From Secundilactobacillus oryzae JCM 18671 (GTDB lineage: Bacteria > Bacillota > Bacilli > Lactobacillales > Lactobacillaceae), in the NCBI RefSeq assembly GCF_000740055.1, contig NZ_BBJM01000008.1:1-61871 (forward strand): DNA of 61,871 nucleotides. Reading direction: 5' to 3'. The notes beneath the pieces are model-generated. The model was given only the letters and a program-made list of their open reading frames with translations, was not told the DNA's origin and did not search any database. Below are positions 1 through 8,844 of the stretch, in pieces (within the stretch, counting starts at the first letter, position 1; the number at the start of each line of letters is the position of its first letter). A program made the translations under genes and the position numbers.

Positions 1-132
1 CCGAAAAAGACCAATTTTAGCCAAGTAACGACTGATGAGATCCTAGCAGCACTTGAACTAATTAATCAACGACCATTAAAAATACATCATCAACAGACTG
101 CCGTTGAAAGATTCCGGGCTTGTTCGGATTAA
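1..132 (+). mobile_element. IS30-family transposase, C-terminal end only (5' part outside window)
   Basis: The frame is open from the first base and encodes 43 residues before TAA at 130-132. The segment around LINQRPLKIHHQQTAVERF matches the last helix region of IS30-type transposases (family pattern 'x-x-NxRPRK...TPxExF'). The stop codon lies inside GTTCGGATTAA (122-132), which is the reverse complement of TTAATCCGAAC found at 61788-61798, so it is probably part of the terminal inverted repeat. The element has inserted into or beside a surface-protein gene whose tail follows directly. Confidence 0.75.
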
Positions 133-151
133 ACTTGTAATTTGCCTACTC

Positions 152-271
152 AAAAAGGGTGTCGCAATGCGAGTTAAGCGAATTGTAACAGTTGGATCAG
201 TTACTCGTTTTCAATTGACGAACGGCCATTACGTTACCGCTAATCGTTTGTTTGTCACAGCTACAAAATAA
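152..271 (+). pseudogene. C-terminal tail of a DUF5776-type cell-surface protein, cut by the IS
   Basis: An in-frame stretch starting around KKGVAMRVKRIV and ending VTRFQLTNGHYVTANRLFV matches the C-terminal end of DUF5776 domains, a wall-associated module repeated at the C-terminus of many lactobacillar surface proteins. Only about 40 residues remain and everything upstream has been replaced by the IS end. No ribosome binding site precedes the internal ATG at 167. It is most likely a dead remnant. The family call rests on resemblance of a short piece. Confidence 0.5.
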
Positions 272-273
272 CG

Positions 274-309
274 CAAAAGAGTCGATCGTTATGCGATCGG
301 CTCTTTTTG
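274..309. terminator. Bidirectional Rho-independent terminator
   Basis: The stem AAGAGtCGATCG / CGATCGgCTCTT has a short TTATG loop, with an A-run on the left and a T-run on the right. It sits between the converging surface-protein tail and the MFS gene, whose stop codon lies inside the hairpin. Confidence 0.8.
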
Positions 310-1506
310 TTGGGCATCGTGGCGATAAGCGCCAACGACGATGATTAAGTTGATGATGACAAGAATAGTGGTCATTAAGAAGACGTATCGGTAGTCTAAG
401 ACGCCTGCGACCGCCGAGGCTAATAATGGTCCAATAACGGAACCAATGGCCTGAAACGATTGATTATAGCTGAAAATTCGGCTCACCACATCGTTTGGGG
501 TGTTTAGCGTCATAACGGTTTGGGTCACGGGCAACAATGCGGCGTCTGAGATACCAACGAGGAATCGCAGAATGCCGAGCTGAATGACCGAAGCGACGAA
601 AAACATCGGGAAGAAGACGAGACCACAGAAAATCAGACCGGCTACCAGCACACGTTGGGCACCAATGTGATCGCCGAGGGCTCCCAAACTTGGTGCGGCC
701 ATTAAAGTCGCAATACCGGGGAGAGCCGCAATAATCCCACTGGCGAATGCGACGTTTCCAGTGCCATGCATCAGTTCTTTGACGAATAAACTGAGAATGG
801 GGTTGATGGAAGTCGTTGCTGCTTGAATGAGCATGGACGAAATGATCATGGCCCAAACGACTGTTGGGTTCTTAATCCGTTTGAAAGGTGATTCTTTCGA
901 TTTGCTGTTTTTAGTGGCTGGCGTGAAGTCTTCTTTGACGAAGAACAGGGTCGTCAAGGTGGCAATCAGCATCAAGCCCCCGAAACAGTAAAATGGGACG
1001 CGATAGCCGAGAAAACCGGCCAAATAACCACCAATGATGGGACCAATCAGCTGGCCGCCAACGTTTCCGGTCGTGAGGGTGCCCATTGTTTTACCACTCT
1101 TGGTCATTGGCACTTCACTGGCCATTAATGCATACGCATTATTGATATAGCCCGAAAAGGTTCCTTGAATTAATCGCAAAAGAATCAATGTCCATACGTT
1201 TTGTGACAGTCCGGTTAAGGTGGCGGTAATCGTCATCCCGGCAGCTGCTCGGATTAGCATCGGTTTCCGTCCAGTACGATCGGCGAGTTTACCCCAGAGT
1301 GGTGAGACAATCGCCTGGCTTAGAAAGGTTGCCGAGAAGGCCAGTCCACTATACAGCGCGAGCTCACTTTTGGAATAGGTGCCCATGGTCGAAATAAATA
1401 AGGGCAGGAACGGCAAACTCATGCTGAACCCCGCTCCGGTTACAAAGTTACCTAGCCACAATGCAGTCAAATTTTTCTGCCATTGTGGACGTGTGTTTGA
1501 ATTCAT
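289..1506 (-). CDS. MFS multidrug-type efflux transporter (PmrA-like)
   Basis: A 405-residue protein of the DHA1 drug:H+ antiporter group, usual length for 12-TM MFS pumps. The N-terminus KNLTALWLGNFVTGAGFSMS and the loop 2-3 signature GKLADRTGRKPML (residues 72-84) are visible, and the sequence is hydrophobic throughout in regular blocks. The start ATG is preceded on the minus strand by GAGGAGAC about 8 nt away. It stands alone, and its stop lies in the terminator shared with the surface-protein remnant. Closest in style to pneumococcal PmrA. The substrate cannot be read from sequence. Confidence 0.8.
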   Translation of the reverse strand: MNSNTRPQWQKNLTALWLGNFVTGAGFSMSLPFLPLFISTMGTYSKSELALYSGLAFSATFLSQAIVSPLWGKLADRTGRKPMLIRAAAGMTITATLTGLSQNVWTLILLRLIQGTFSGYINNAYALMASEVPMTKSGKTMGTLTTGNVGGQLIGPIIGGYLAGFLGYRVPFYCFGGLMLIATLTTLFFVKEDFTPATKNSKSKESPFKRIKNPTVVWAMIISSMLIQAATTSINPILSLFVKELMHGTGNVAFASGIIAALPGIATLMAAPSLGALGDHIGAQRVLVAGLIFCGLVFFPMFFVASVIQLGILRFLVGISDAALLPVTQTVMTLNTPNDVVSRIFSYNQSFQAIGSVIGPLLASAVAGVLDYRYVFLMTTILVIINLIIVVGAYRHDAQQKEPIA

Positions 1507-1643
1507 TTAAAAGTCTCCTCAAATCGGTCTTCATATTTATGATAATCCAAACTGGGAAAAAATAAAGGCTATGATTGGGTAAGATAGTTAGGGGGATATT
1601 TTACCCAAGTTATTTTTGGATCAGCAGACTAAGAAGAAGGATT

Positions 1644-1718
1644 CTCATTTATTTTTCATTTTTAGTGTTGACAAGCCTTTTAAATAGTCGCATACTACAA
1701 TCATTAAAAATAAATGAG
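1644..1718 (+). promoter_or_regulatory. Promoter of the oppA T-box operon, bracketed by a perfect 13-bp inverted repeat
   Basis: TTGACA at 1668-1673, a 17-bp spacer and CATACT at 1691-1696 form a sigma-A promoter. CTCATTTATTTTT (1644-1656) and its exact reverse complement AAAAATAAATGAG (1706-1718) lie on each side. The right arm falls around the expected transcription start, so a repressor bound to both arms could loop out or block the promoter. Which protein binds is unknown. Confidence 0.55.
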
Positions 1719-1985
1719 AAAACGCACAGATAAGGAGAACATTTAATTAGACTGGTGAAGCGAGCTTCGGTCGGTGAAAGGAAGCCCAGTCAGCTAAATG
1801 AAAGTAGCCTTTGAGTGGCGCGAGCGATGAGTAATCAAAGTTCGCGATGGTGACACCCATTACCGTGTTGACGTATCGTAACGAAAGTTGCTGTACGGAT
1901 AAGGTAGTCTTAAGGACTTCAAAATCAGGTGGTACCGCGTGTAAACGCCCTGTTTAGGCTTAGACCTGGCAGGGCGTTTTTTGTT
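1700..1985 (+). promoter_or_regulatory. T-box riboswitch leader, probable tRNA-Val (GUA) specifier
   Basis: Stem I starts around GATAAGGAGAAC. AAGG/CCTT and ATTTA/TAAAT enclose an internal loop whose 3' side reads GAAA-GTA-G (1800-1807). In the well-studied glyQS leader the specifier sits in the same place, GAAA-GGC-A, so GTA (1804-1806) is the likely specifier codon, valine. The antiterminator core GGTGGTACCGCG (1928-1939) has a TGGT bulge, where the last U would pair with an A discriminator, as expected for tRNA-Val. A terminator with stem AACGCCCTG / CAGGGCGTT and a T-run ends near 1983. It controls the OppA-like gene that starts at 2043. Confidence 0.9.
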
Positions 1986-2042
1986 TATTTTTTTGAGCAG
2001 TAATCGATTATTTGCCAAAATTCATTTTTTGGAGGGATCTTC

Positions 2043-3647
2043 ATGAAACACAATCAGTTGATCGGTATTTTAATTCTCGGAGCGAGTAGTCTTTTATTAG
2101 GCGCGTGTAGTAACTCGCAGGCGAGTAGTAACAAGACGCTAAATATTACCATTCCCGGTAAAGCAATGACGGCCGACCCCGATAAAGCGTTGGATACAAA
2201 CTCATCCTTGATCCAACGACAAATTTACGAGGGCATCTATTCAATGGACGCTAACGGTAAGATCATTCCTGGGGTGGCATCCAAGATTGTCAAACCGACT
2301 AATAACGGCAAGACATATACCTTTAACCTTCGAAAGAACGCCAAATGGAGCAATGGCGACCCGGTTACTGCTCAGGATTTCGTGTTCTCATTACGACGGC
2401 ATCTTGATCCGAAAACGAAGTCGCAAAATACAGATAGTCTCAAGGCTATCAAGAATTATCAGGGGGTTTACACAGGTAAATTACCCACTAGCAAGCTAGG
2501 TATCAAAGCGTTATCCAAGCACAAATTGCAAATTCAGTTGAATCAGCGGACCACTTGGTTTGACTTCCTACTGACGGAAATTTATCCACTGAGTCAAAAC
2601 GCCATTGCCAAGTATGGCAGTCAATATGGCACAAGCAGTGAAAAGACGGTCAGTAATGGTGCTTATGAATTAGCTGACTGGAATGTGTCTAAGGATAGTT
2701 GGACTTATAAGGCCAACGATGACTATTGGGATGCCAAGACAACCAAGATTCGAACAATCAAGGCGCGGGTGGTATCGGATCCAAGTACCGCACAGAACCT
2801 GTTTAAATCCGGTCAGGTTCAAGAAACGCAAGTCTCAGGCCAGTTTGTTAAGGCTGATGAAAATGATAAAAGTCTTTACATCACCCCACAAAATCGATTG
2901 AACTACCTGATGTTCAATGCTCAAAACAAGACATTGAACAATCCAAACTTAGCTCGTGCGGTTAGCAAAGCGCTAGACCGAACCGCGATTACCAAACAAG
3001 TACTACAGGACGGTTCCGTTGCCGCCCAAAGCGAGATTATCAAGGATCAGTATGAAGATCCACGAACTGGCAAGGATTATTACGGTAGTCATAAGCTTCA
3101 AACCTACAATTTGAAGCAGGCAAAGGCTTACTGGGAAACGTTCCAGAAACAGACCGGTAAGACGAGTTTGACGGTTGAACTATTGACGGATGATACGGAT
3201 TCCGACAAGAAGGTTGGCCAGTACGTTCAGGGCCAACTTGAGAAATACTTGCCCGGATTGAAAATCAATTTGACGTCGATTCCGCACGCCCAGCACGTTT
3301 CACGTGATTTTGCTGGGAAGTTTGAATTTAATTTAACCGGGTATTCCACTGAGTATCCAGATCCAACCGACATGATGAACTTGGCCACTAAGGGCAACAC
3401 CATCAACTTTACTCAGTGGACGGATGCCAAATACGAGGCACTGATGGCAAAAGCCAACAACCTCGGTAAGTATAGTGACAAAGAGCGGGCTGCTTATATT
3501 CAGCAGGCTGATGAGCGCTTGATGGCCATTCAAGGCACGATTCCGCTTTATCAACCAGCAACTGCGCACCTGTTGAGCACTAAAGTCGGCGGTATTCACT
3601 ACGGCATGTTGAATTACAGTTTGTATAAATACGCTTATTGGAAATAA
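2043..3647 (+). CDS. oppA: Peptide ABC transporter substrate-binding lipoprotein (OppA/DppE family)
   Basis: A 534-residue solute-binding protein with a lipoprotein signal (lipobox LLGAC, Cys22) and the SBP_bac_5 features KTYTFNLRKNAKWSNGDPVT near residues 95-115 and the DPST...LFKSGQV segment later. It captures oligopeptides outside the membrane for import. TTGGAGGG lies 8 nt before ATG. It follows a T-box with a valine-type specifier, so transcription should rise when charged tRNA-Val is short, which suits supply of valine-containing peptides. No permease or ATPase genes follow, so it must work with a transporter encoded elsewhere. A paralogue lies at 24377-26005. Confidence 0.9.
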   Translation: MKHNQLIGILILGASSLLLGACSNSQASSNKTLNITIPGKAMTADPDKALDTNSSLIQRQIYEGIYSMDANGKIIPGVASKIVKPTNNGKTYTFNLRKNAKWSNGDPVTAQDFVFSLRRHLDPKTKSQNTDSLKAIKNYQGVYTGKLPTSKLGIKALSKHKLQIQLNQRTTWFDFLLTEIYPLSQNAIAKYGSQYGTSSEKTVSNGAYELADWNVSKDSWTYKANDDYWDAKTTKIRTIKARVVSDPSTAQNLFKSGQVQETQVSGQFVKADENDKSLYITPQNRLNYLMFNAQNKTLNNPNLARAVSKALDRTAITKQVLQDGSVAAQSEIIKDQYEDPRTGKDYYGSHKLQTYNLKQAKAYWETFQKQTGKTSLTVELLTDDTDSDKKVGQYVQGQLEKYLPGLKINLTSIPHAQHVSRDFAGKFEFNLTGYSTEYPDPTDMMNLATKGNTINFTQWTDAKYEALMAKANNLGKYSDKERAAYIQQADERLMAIQGTIPLYQPATAHLLSTKVGGIHYGMLNYSLYKYAYWK

Positions 3648-3665
3648 CAATTGGGGGGAACCTTT

Positions 3666-4895
3666 ATGACAAAAACTTTATTAATGAACGCAAACTTATT
3701 TGATGGCAATCACGATGATTTTCAGGCCAACAGTTTTATTGGCTTTAACAATGAGGACGGTCGCATTATTGAAACGGGTCAAGGCACGGCAACTGCAACT
3801 TACGATCAAACGTTTGATTTGCACGGGCAATTCTTGATGCCGGGGATGATTAACGCTCACTCTCACATTACAAGTGGCCCAACCGGGATGACGTCCGCTG
3901 ACGCACGATTTGAAACCCCAGCTTGGCAAACCCAATTTGCGATGAAAAATATGAAGAGCTTACTTGAAAACGGGATTACATACACGCGAAGTGTTGGAGT
4001 GGCAAACGATATTGATATTGCGATTTCGGCCATGCAACGGGAAGGCTTTATCACCGGTGCAGGTGTAATTGCATCTGGTGGTGCCTTCACCATGACGGGT
4101 GGTCATTTCAGTGAATCATCTCATGAGGTGGATTCTCCTGATGAGATGCGGAAGGGCGTTCGTCAATTACTCAAGATGGGCGCTAAAAACATCAAATTTA
4201 TGGCTACTGGTGGTGTTTCTTGGGATGGTGAGACACCAAATGATATTCAATTAACCGAAGCAGAGATGCGCGCCGGCGTTATTGAAGCCCATCATAAGGG
4301 CATTCCGGTTGCGGCCCATGCCCAAGGAAATGAAGGTATTAAGAATGCTGTTCGCGCTGGTGTCGATTCAATCGAGCACGGCTTTTACATCGATGATGAG
4401 GCGGTTGAGTTAATGCTGGAACACGGTACAACGCTGGTTCCAACGCTTAACGCGATGTGGGCCATTATCAATCGTGGGCAAGGCTTATTGCCGGATTGGA
4501 TGATGGAAAAGGCAACGGGACACTGGTTAGCACATAAAGCGAGTGTTGAAAAAGCTGCTAAAGCTGGTATTCCAATCGCGATGGGGACGGATGCAGGGAC
4601 GCCATTTAACGACTTTGCCAATGACAGCATGTGGGAACTGGAGCTGATGCAAACGCAAAGTAATCTGACCCCACTACAAATCTTGCAGTCTGCAACTCGA
4701 AACGGTGCCAAATTGTTACGGATTGATGGCGACTATGGGACGCTTGAAACTGGAAAGTTTGCTGATTTTATTATTACCGAAAAGTCACCACTAACTGATC
4801 TCAAACAACTGCAGGGCGAAAAGTTGGTCTTCCAGCATGGCACCCAAAGAGCTGGTGAAACCTTAGTCGAATTAAGTCAGACCGTGGCACAATAA
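3666..4895 (+). CDS. Amidohydrolase, prolidase/imidazolonepropionase-like metal hydrolase
   Basis: A 409-residue cytosolic amidohydrolase. The TIM-barrel metal signature AHSH (H65, H67), later VAAHAQG and SIEHGF histidines, and the catalytic Asp in MGTDAGTPF are all present. The frame opens at an upstream TTG, but ATG at 3666 has GGGGGGAA at a good distance and begins with the usual metal-free beta sandwich (MTKTLLMNANLFDG). It sits 18 nt after oppA, so it is co-transcribed under the valine T-box. That context suggests hydrolysis of imported dipeptides such as Xaa-Pro; this is inference, since the family also contains imidazolonepropionases and other amide hydrolases. Confidence 0.8.
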   Translation: MTKTLLMNANLFDGNHDDFQANSFIGFNNEDGRIIETGQGTATATYDQTFDLHGQFLMPGMINAHSHITSGPTGMTSADARFETPAWQTQFAMKNMKSLLENGITYTRSVGVANDIDIAISAMQREGFITGAGVIASGGAFTMTGGHFSESSHEVDSPDEMRKGVRQLLKMGAKNIKFMATGGVSWDGETPNDIQLTEAEMRAGVIEAHHKGIPVAAHAQGNEGIKNAVRAGVDSIEHGFYIDDEAVELMLEHGTTLVPTLNAMWAIINRGQGLLPDWMMEKATGHWLAHKASVEKAAKAGIPIAMGTDAGTPFNDFANDSMWELELMQTQSNLTPLQILQSATRNGAKLLRIDGDYGTLETGKFADFIITEKSPLTDLKQLQGEKLVFQHGTQRAGETLVELSQTVAQ

Positions 4896-4989
4896 TCGAT
4901 AAAATTGACCAAACGATTGATAGTTGGATGTTCAAAAATGTGGGCCGATTATTGTGAGGCCAAGTTCGCAAATCTAGTGCGGTATGCAT

Positions 4990-5023
4990 AAAGAGCTAAT
5001 CTAAATGGTTAGCTCTTTTTTAG
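4990..5023 (+). terminator. Rho-independent terminator of the oppA-amidohydrolase operon
   Basis: AGAGCTAA / TTAGCTCT stem followed by TTTTTT. The 95 bases between the amidohydrolase stop and this hairpin contain no other gene I can support. Confidence 0.8.
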
Positions 5024-5197
5024 TCCCTAAAACTTTAAAGTGGATTGGTTATTAATAAGTAGAAAATTAATCCAGAATAACAAAAAAATAATCGGTTTTT
5101 TGATTTGTGAAATTAAAAAACTAATGGCAAATAATTGCCCAGAGTATGCGCTTTCACAACTATTTTCATTTTTCACAAAATAGTTAACCAATTTATA

Positions 5198-5415
5198 TTG
5201 ACTTAGCAAGTTTTCGTGTTATATTAATCATGGGCTTAAAGAGTCCGCAGTTTGAGGAGGTTTTGGATTGTTGAAGTGATGGCGATTGATGGCGGTTTAA
5301 AAATAACTAGTTTTGAAGCACTAGCTGAGTTTAAACTTCTATAAATCAAGATCTATCAGTTTGTTCAATTTTGAGATCACCTGAATTTCTAAGCCAATAG
5401 AAAAGAGGGAATACT
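5198..5415 (+). promoter_or_regulatory. mntH promoter and about 190-nt 5' leader
   Basis: TTGACT (5198-5203), 16 bp and TATATT (5220-5225) form a clear sigma-A promoter. The leader is unusually long and holds a strong Shine-Dalgarno-like GAGGAGG (5254-5260) not belonging to mntH, then a small open frame 5279-5344 encoding MAIDGGLKITSFEALAEFKLL. The SD is too far (18 nt) from that ATG to be convincing. I see no GGGGAGUAG core of the yybP-ykoY manganese riboswitch. Confidence 0.55.
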
Positions 5416-6786
5416 ATGAAAGCAACGAGTGTTAATGAAGAATCGAAGTTTGCGTTGGATCCAACTGAAAGCAAAAGTTTGGATGAGGTAAACGGTAGCG
5501 TTGTCGTGCCACAAGGAGCCGGTTTCTGGCGGACTTTAATGGCGTACACGGGACCGGGCGTATTGATTGCCGTGGGGTATATGGACCCAGGTAACTGGAT
5601 TACGTCAATCGCTGGTGGGGCACAGTACAAGTACTCGCTGCTCGCGGTTATCCTGATTTCAAGTTTGATTGCGATGCTACTGCAAGCCATGGCATCTAAG
5701 TTGGGAATTGTGACGGGAAAGGACCTTGCACAATTAACTCGGGAACATACGTCAAAGGGGATGGGTTTCTTCCTTTGGGTGATTACCGAACTAGCCATCA
5801 TGGCAACGGATATTGCTGAAATTATTGGATCTGCGATTGCAATTAAGTTATTATTCGATATTCCGTTGATTGTCGGTATCATTATTACAACGTTGGATGT
5901 TTTAATCCTGCTGTTACTGATGCGTTTAGGATTCCGGAAGATTGAAGCTATTGTCGCAACACTAGTCGGCGTTATCTTACTGGTTTTCGCATATGAAGTA
6001 CTACTTGCTAACCCAAGTATCGGTGGTATTATCCAGGGTTACATTCCTTCAGATAAGATTTTAACGAACCATTCAATGCTTTACCTGTCATTAGGTATTA
6101 TTGGTGCAACGGTCATGCCTCATAACCTGTACTTGGGTTCATCCGTTTCTCAGACTCGGAAGGTTGATCGTGAAGATCGTAAGGGCCTGGCTCAAGCAGT
6201 TCGTTTTTCAAAGATTGATTCAAACTTACAACTAACTGTCGCATTCGTTGTTAACAGTTTGCTCCTGATTTTAGGAGCTTCACTGTTCTACGGTACTAGC
6301 AGTGACCTCGGCCGTTTCGTTGATTTGTTCAACGCTTTAAGCAATTCCCAAATCGTTGGTGCCATTGCCAGTCCAGTATTGAGTATGCTGTTCGCAGTTG
6401 CTTTGCTGTCATCTGGTCAAAGCTCAACGATTACTGGAACGCTTTCTGGTCAAATCATCATGGAAGGGTTCATCCGCTTGAAGATGCCACTTTGGGCTCA
6501 ACGGATTATTACTCGGGGAATTTCAGTTGCCCCAGTGCTGGCATTTGCCATTTACTACCATGGTGACGAAGCCAAGATTGAAAACCTTTTGACCTTCTCG
6601 CAAGTCTTCTTGAGTATTGCATTACCATTTGCGGTCGTACCGCTGGTTATCTTTACAAGTAGCAAGAAGCTGATGAAGGAATTCGCGAACGGTCCTTGGG
6701 TGAATTACAGTGCCTGGACTGCAACGATTGTGCTGATTATTTTAAATATTTACTTGATCCTCCAAACAGTCGGCGTTATCGCTTAA
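5416..6786 (+). CDS. mntH: Nramp-family divalent metal:H+ symporter (manganese uptake)
   Basis: A 456-residue membrane protein with the Nramp metal-binding signatures DPGN in TM1 (residues 57-60, context GYMDPGNW) and MPHN in TM6 (context [11 protein letters not shown]). It imports Mn2+ (also Fe2+), which lactobacilli accumulate as an antioxidant. AGAGGGAAT precedes ATG at 5416. It is monocistronic: a terminator follows at once. The long leader with a possible upstream small ORF suggests post-transcriptional control, but the classical Mn riboswitch is not recognisable. Lactobacilli often carry several mntH copies and this is one of them. Confidence 0.93.
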   Translation: MKATSVNEESKFALDPTESKSLDEVNGSVVVPQGAGFWRTLMAYTGPGVLIAVGYMDPGNWITSIAGGAQYKYSLLAVILISSLIAMLLQAMASKLGIVTGKDLAQLTREHTSKGMGFFLWVITELAIMATDIAEIIGSAIAIKLLFDIPLIVGIIITTLDVLILLLLMRLGFRKIEAIVATLVGVILLVFAYEVLLANPSIGGIIQGYIPSDKILTNHSMLYLSLGIIGATVMPHNLYLGSSVSQTRKVDREDRKGLAQAVRFSKIDSNLQLTVAFVVNSLLLILGASLFYGTSSDLGRFVDLFNALSNSQIVGAIASPVLSMLFAVALLSSGQSSTITGTLSGQIIMEGFIRLKMPLWAQRIITRGISVAPVLAFAIYYHGDEAKIENLLTFSQVFLSIALPFAVVPLVIFTSSKKLMKEFANGPWVNYSAWTATIVLIILNIYLILQTVGVIA

Positions 6787-6801
6787 AATTTATAAATTAT
6801 G

Positions 6802-6841
6802 GAAGCTCTTAATCGAAGTAATTCGGTTGGGAGCTTTTTTG
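6802..6841 (+). terminator. Rho-independent terminator after mntH
   Basis: AAGCTC...GGGAGCTTTTTT hairpin about 20 nt after the mntH stop. The AT-rich stretch 6842-7030 that follows has several copies of AAATCGAAT/ATTCGAT but no gene. Confidence 0.75.
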
Positions 6842-7033
6842 TAGTTTCTGATAAATCGAATTTTTAATTATCGTTTTGAAGATATAAATCCTAAAAACAC
6901 CGAAAATCAATTTTATGAAACTTAATATCTAAATATAAATTCGATAAACGGCTAAAATCGAATAATTAAGTGTAAAAATCATTTTATAAATTCGATATAA
7001 TGGAAAAATCGAATTTAAAGAGATATAAAAGGA

Positions 7034-7375
7034 GTGGAACGACACTTATTGGGGCTGGAAAACATGATGAAAGCTGATACTAGCCAAAAGTTTGTGGCAG
7101 CCCACGCCCTGTTTGAGTCACCAGAATTGGCTAAATTAAGGACGGATTACCTATCTACGACGGCAGTGCCTAATGAGTTGGTGAGTTCCTTCTCATTCGC
7201 ACCAACATCGGCAGACGGTCTCGGCGTTTACTACGGCGTGATGCCGGAACATATCGTGGTCACGGTTTCGAGTTGGGGTGACCAAGCCCGTGCCGATGCA
7301 TTTGCTCAGGCGGTTCAAGAAAATCTGATTGGCCTCGCAAACTGGGTGGAAAAGTTTACTAAGCTTGATTGTAAA
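7034..7375 (+). pseudogene. C-terminal remnant of a choline/carnitine O-acyltransferase
   Basis: About 110 residues remain: ERHLLGL at the start (family motif DRHLxGL), then a hydrophobic LSTTAV strand, YYGVMPEHIVVTVSSW (family pattern GYGVxYxxxxxxINFxVSS) and a final helix. The complete enzyme is around 600 residues and moves acyl groups between CoA and carnitine or choline. Everything upstream of HLLGL is gone; the GTG at 7034 is merely the first codon available. After WVEKF the frame leaves the family, and a dehydrogenase C-terminus begins in another frame. Homology is judged from short motifs. Confidence 0.55.
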
Positions 7376-7384
7376 GCCACAAAA

Positions 7385-7646
7385 GACGATAACTTGGGTC
7401 GAAATCGGCAGCATGGCCGGTGCCGATATTAAGCTACCGGCAGCTGCTTTAAGGGCAGTTACTTTGAATTTAGTTGGAAGTGGAATGGGCTCTGTAGCGC
7501 CAACTGAATTTTTAAAAGAGTTACCAGAATTGGCCAAATTGATTTCAGCCGGTCATTTCATTGTTGAGACTGAAGCAGTTCCGCTCGCCGATGTCAGTGA
7601 GGACTGGCAAAGGGAACCGGATAAGCGGTTAGTATTTACCATGTAA
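7385..7646 (+). pseudogene. C-terminal remnant of a zinc-binding (quinone-oxidoreductase-like) dehydrogenase
   Basis: In a different frame from the preceding remnant the sequence reads WVEIGSMAGADIKLPAAALR...LVGSGMGSV, typical of the last third of MDR-superfamily dehydrogenases, and ends with a normal TAA before a terminator. The Rossmann and zinc domains are missing. The join with the carnitine acyltransferase tail lies near 7375-7400, so a deletion probably removed most of two genes and merged their 3' ends. Confidence 0.6.
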
Positions 7647-7683
7647 AAAGACGCCTCTCGATTAAAATCGGGAGACGTCTTTG
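7646..7683. terminator. Bidirectional terminator
   Basis: AAAAGACGcCTCtCGAT / ATCGgGAGaCGTCTTT hairpin between the dehydrogenase remnant and the converging LysR pseudogene. Confidence 0.8.
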
Positions 7684-7685
7684 TG

Positions 7686-8576
7686 TTAGGATTCATTGTT
7701 TTGTAGGGCTTCTTGCATTCGTTCAATGAAAACTTGGCCCACGGTCGACATTGTCAGACTATTTTGCCAAATCAAGACAACAGGTTCATTGACTTCGGGA
7801 TCTAATTTTTTAAACGTCACGTTCGGATGAATCTCAGTATCGACTGGTTGCTCCAGACTTAGTGCGCTTACGTGACCATTATTAACCAGAGACAGAGCAT
7901 TGAACACTCGATTGTAAGTACCAGCGATTCTAGTTTGGTTTGGCGTTTTTGTCCACCATTGTTGTAGATTCTCGTGAATAGCGATTTCTTCTGGAATTAA
8001 AATTGGTAGGTCAGCCGTTTACGTGATTGTAATTGATGACTCTTTTGCCAAGGCGTGATTCTTCGGTAAACTGAGTCCCCAACACTCAGTTTCTGGGAAT
8101 TTAAGAGTGGAATATTGGTGAAGTGGCATTTTACCGACCACAATTCCAAAATCTAATACACCAGAATCAAGTTGAGCCTGAACCTCACTGTTACTACCGG
8201 TATGCAGTTGAATTCGGACATCCGGAAAATCCTGAATGATGGCGTCGATGACTTTCATGTAACTCGTTAATTTGGTACTTTCAACGGCGCCAATATTTAA
8301 TTCACCACGGATAGTGCCTTCTCCTGCATGAAGGTTATTAGTGGTTTTGTCGACGAGTGCAATGATATCTTTAGCGCGTGCAACCAAATAATGACCATCT
8401 TGAGTCATCGTGATTTCACGTGGACCCCGTGTAAAAAGAGTGACACCCAGGTCCCGTTCTAGCTCACCGATTTGGCGTGAAAGCGTTGGTTGAGACATAT
8501 GTAGGTAATGTGCAGCGCTAGAAATACTATGTTTTTCAACGATTACTAGAAAGTGACGCAATACTGTGATATCCAA
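7686..8576 (-). pseudogene. LysR-family transcriptional regulator interrupted by an in-frame TAA
   Basis: The N-terminal 185 residues start MDITVLRHFLVIVEKHSISS and hold the winged HTH (SAAHYLHMSQPTLSRQI) and the first half of the effector domain. TAA at 8019-8021 stops translation after SSITIT, yet the same frame continues without further stops as TADLPILIPEEIA to 7686, giving a normal total of about 296 codons. It is therefore a single nonsense mutation, not a truncation. It is divergent from the glycerophosphodiesterase gene. The N-terminal DNA-binding half could still be made. Confidence 0.85.
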
Positions 8577-8844
8577 TTTAAAAACCTCCCCATTAATTGG
8601 AACTTAATCATATCAATTTTTCACAAAGAATTAAATACAAAAATGCCGTCCTACATATGTTTAAAAAGCATACATGAACATTTTTTAACCTTATGTAAGA
8701 AAAAATGTAATTATCATTGACAGAGTTGCAAAGTATCCAGAAGCCTAATTTAACGTCTCATTTAGTTTCAATTTATTCTGGCAATTATGATATCTTCATG
8801 TAAACTGAGAAGAGTTATTGTAATTCTCAGGGGGAAACAGACAC

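Noticed and set aside
5226-5415. Manganese (yybP-ykoY) riboswitch before mntH
   Set aside because: The conserved GGGGAGUAG and related loop sequences could not be found.
5346-5882. 178-residue minus-strand frame opposite mntH
   Set aside because: Antisense shadow of the Nramp gene start and leader; no homology.
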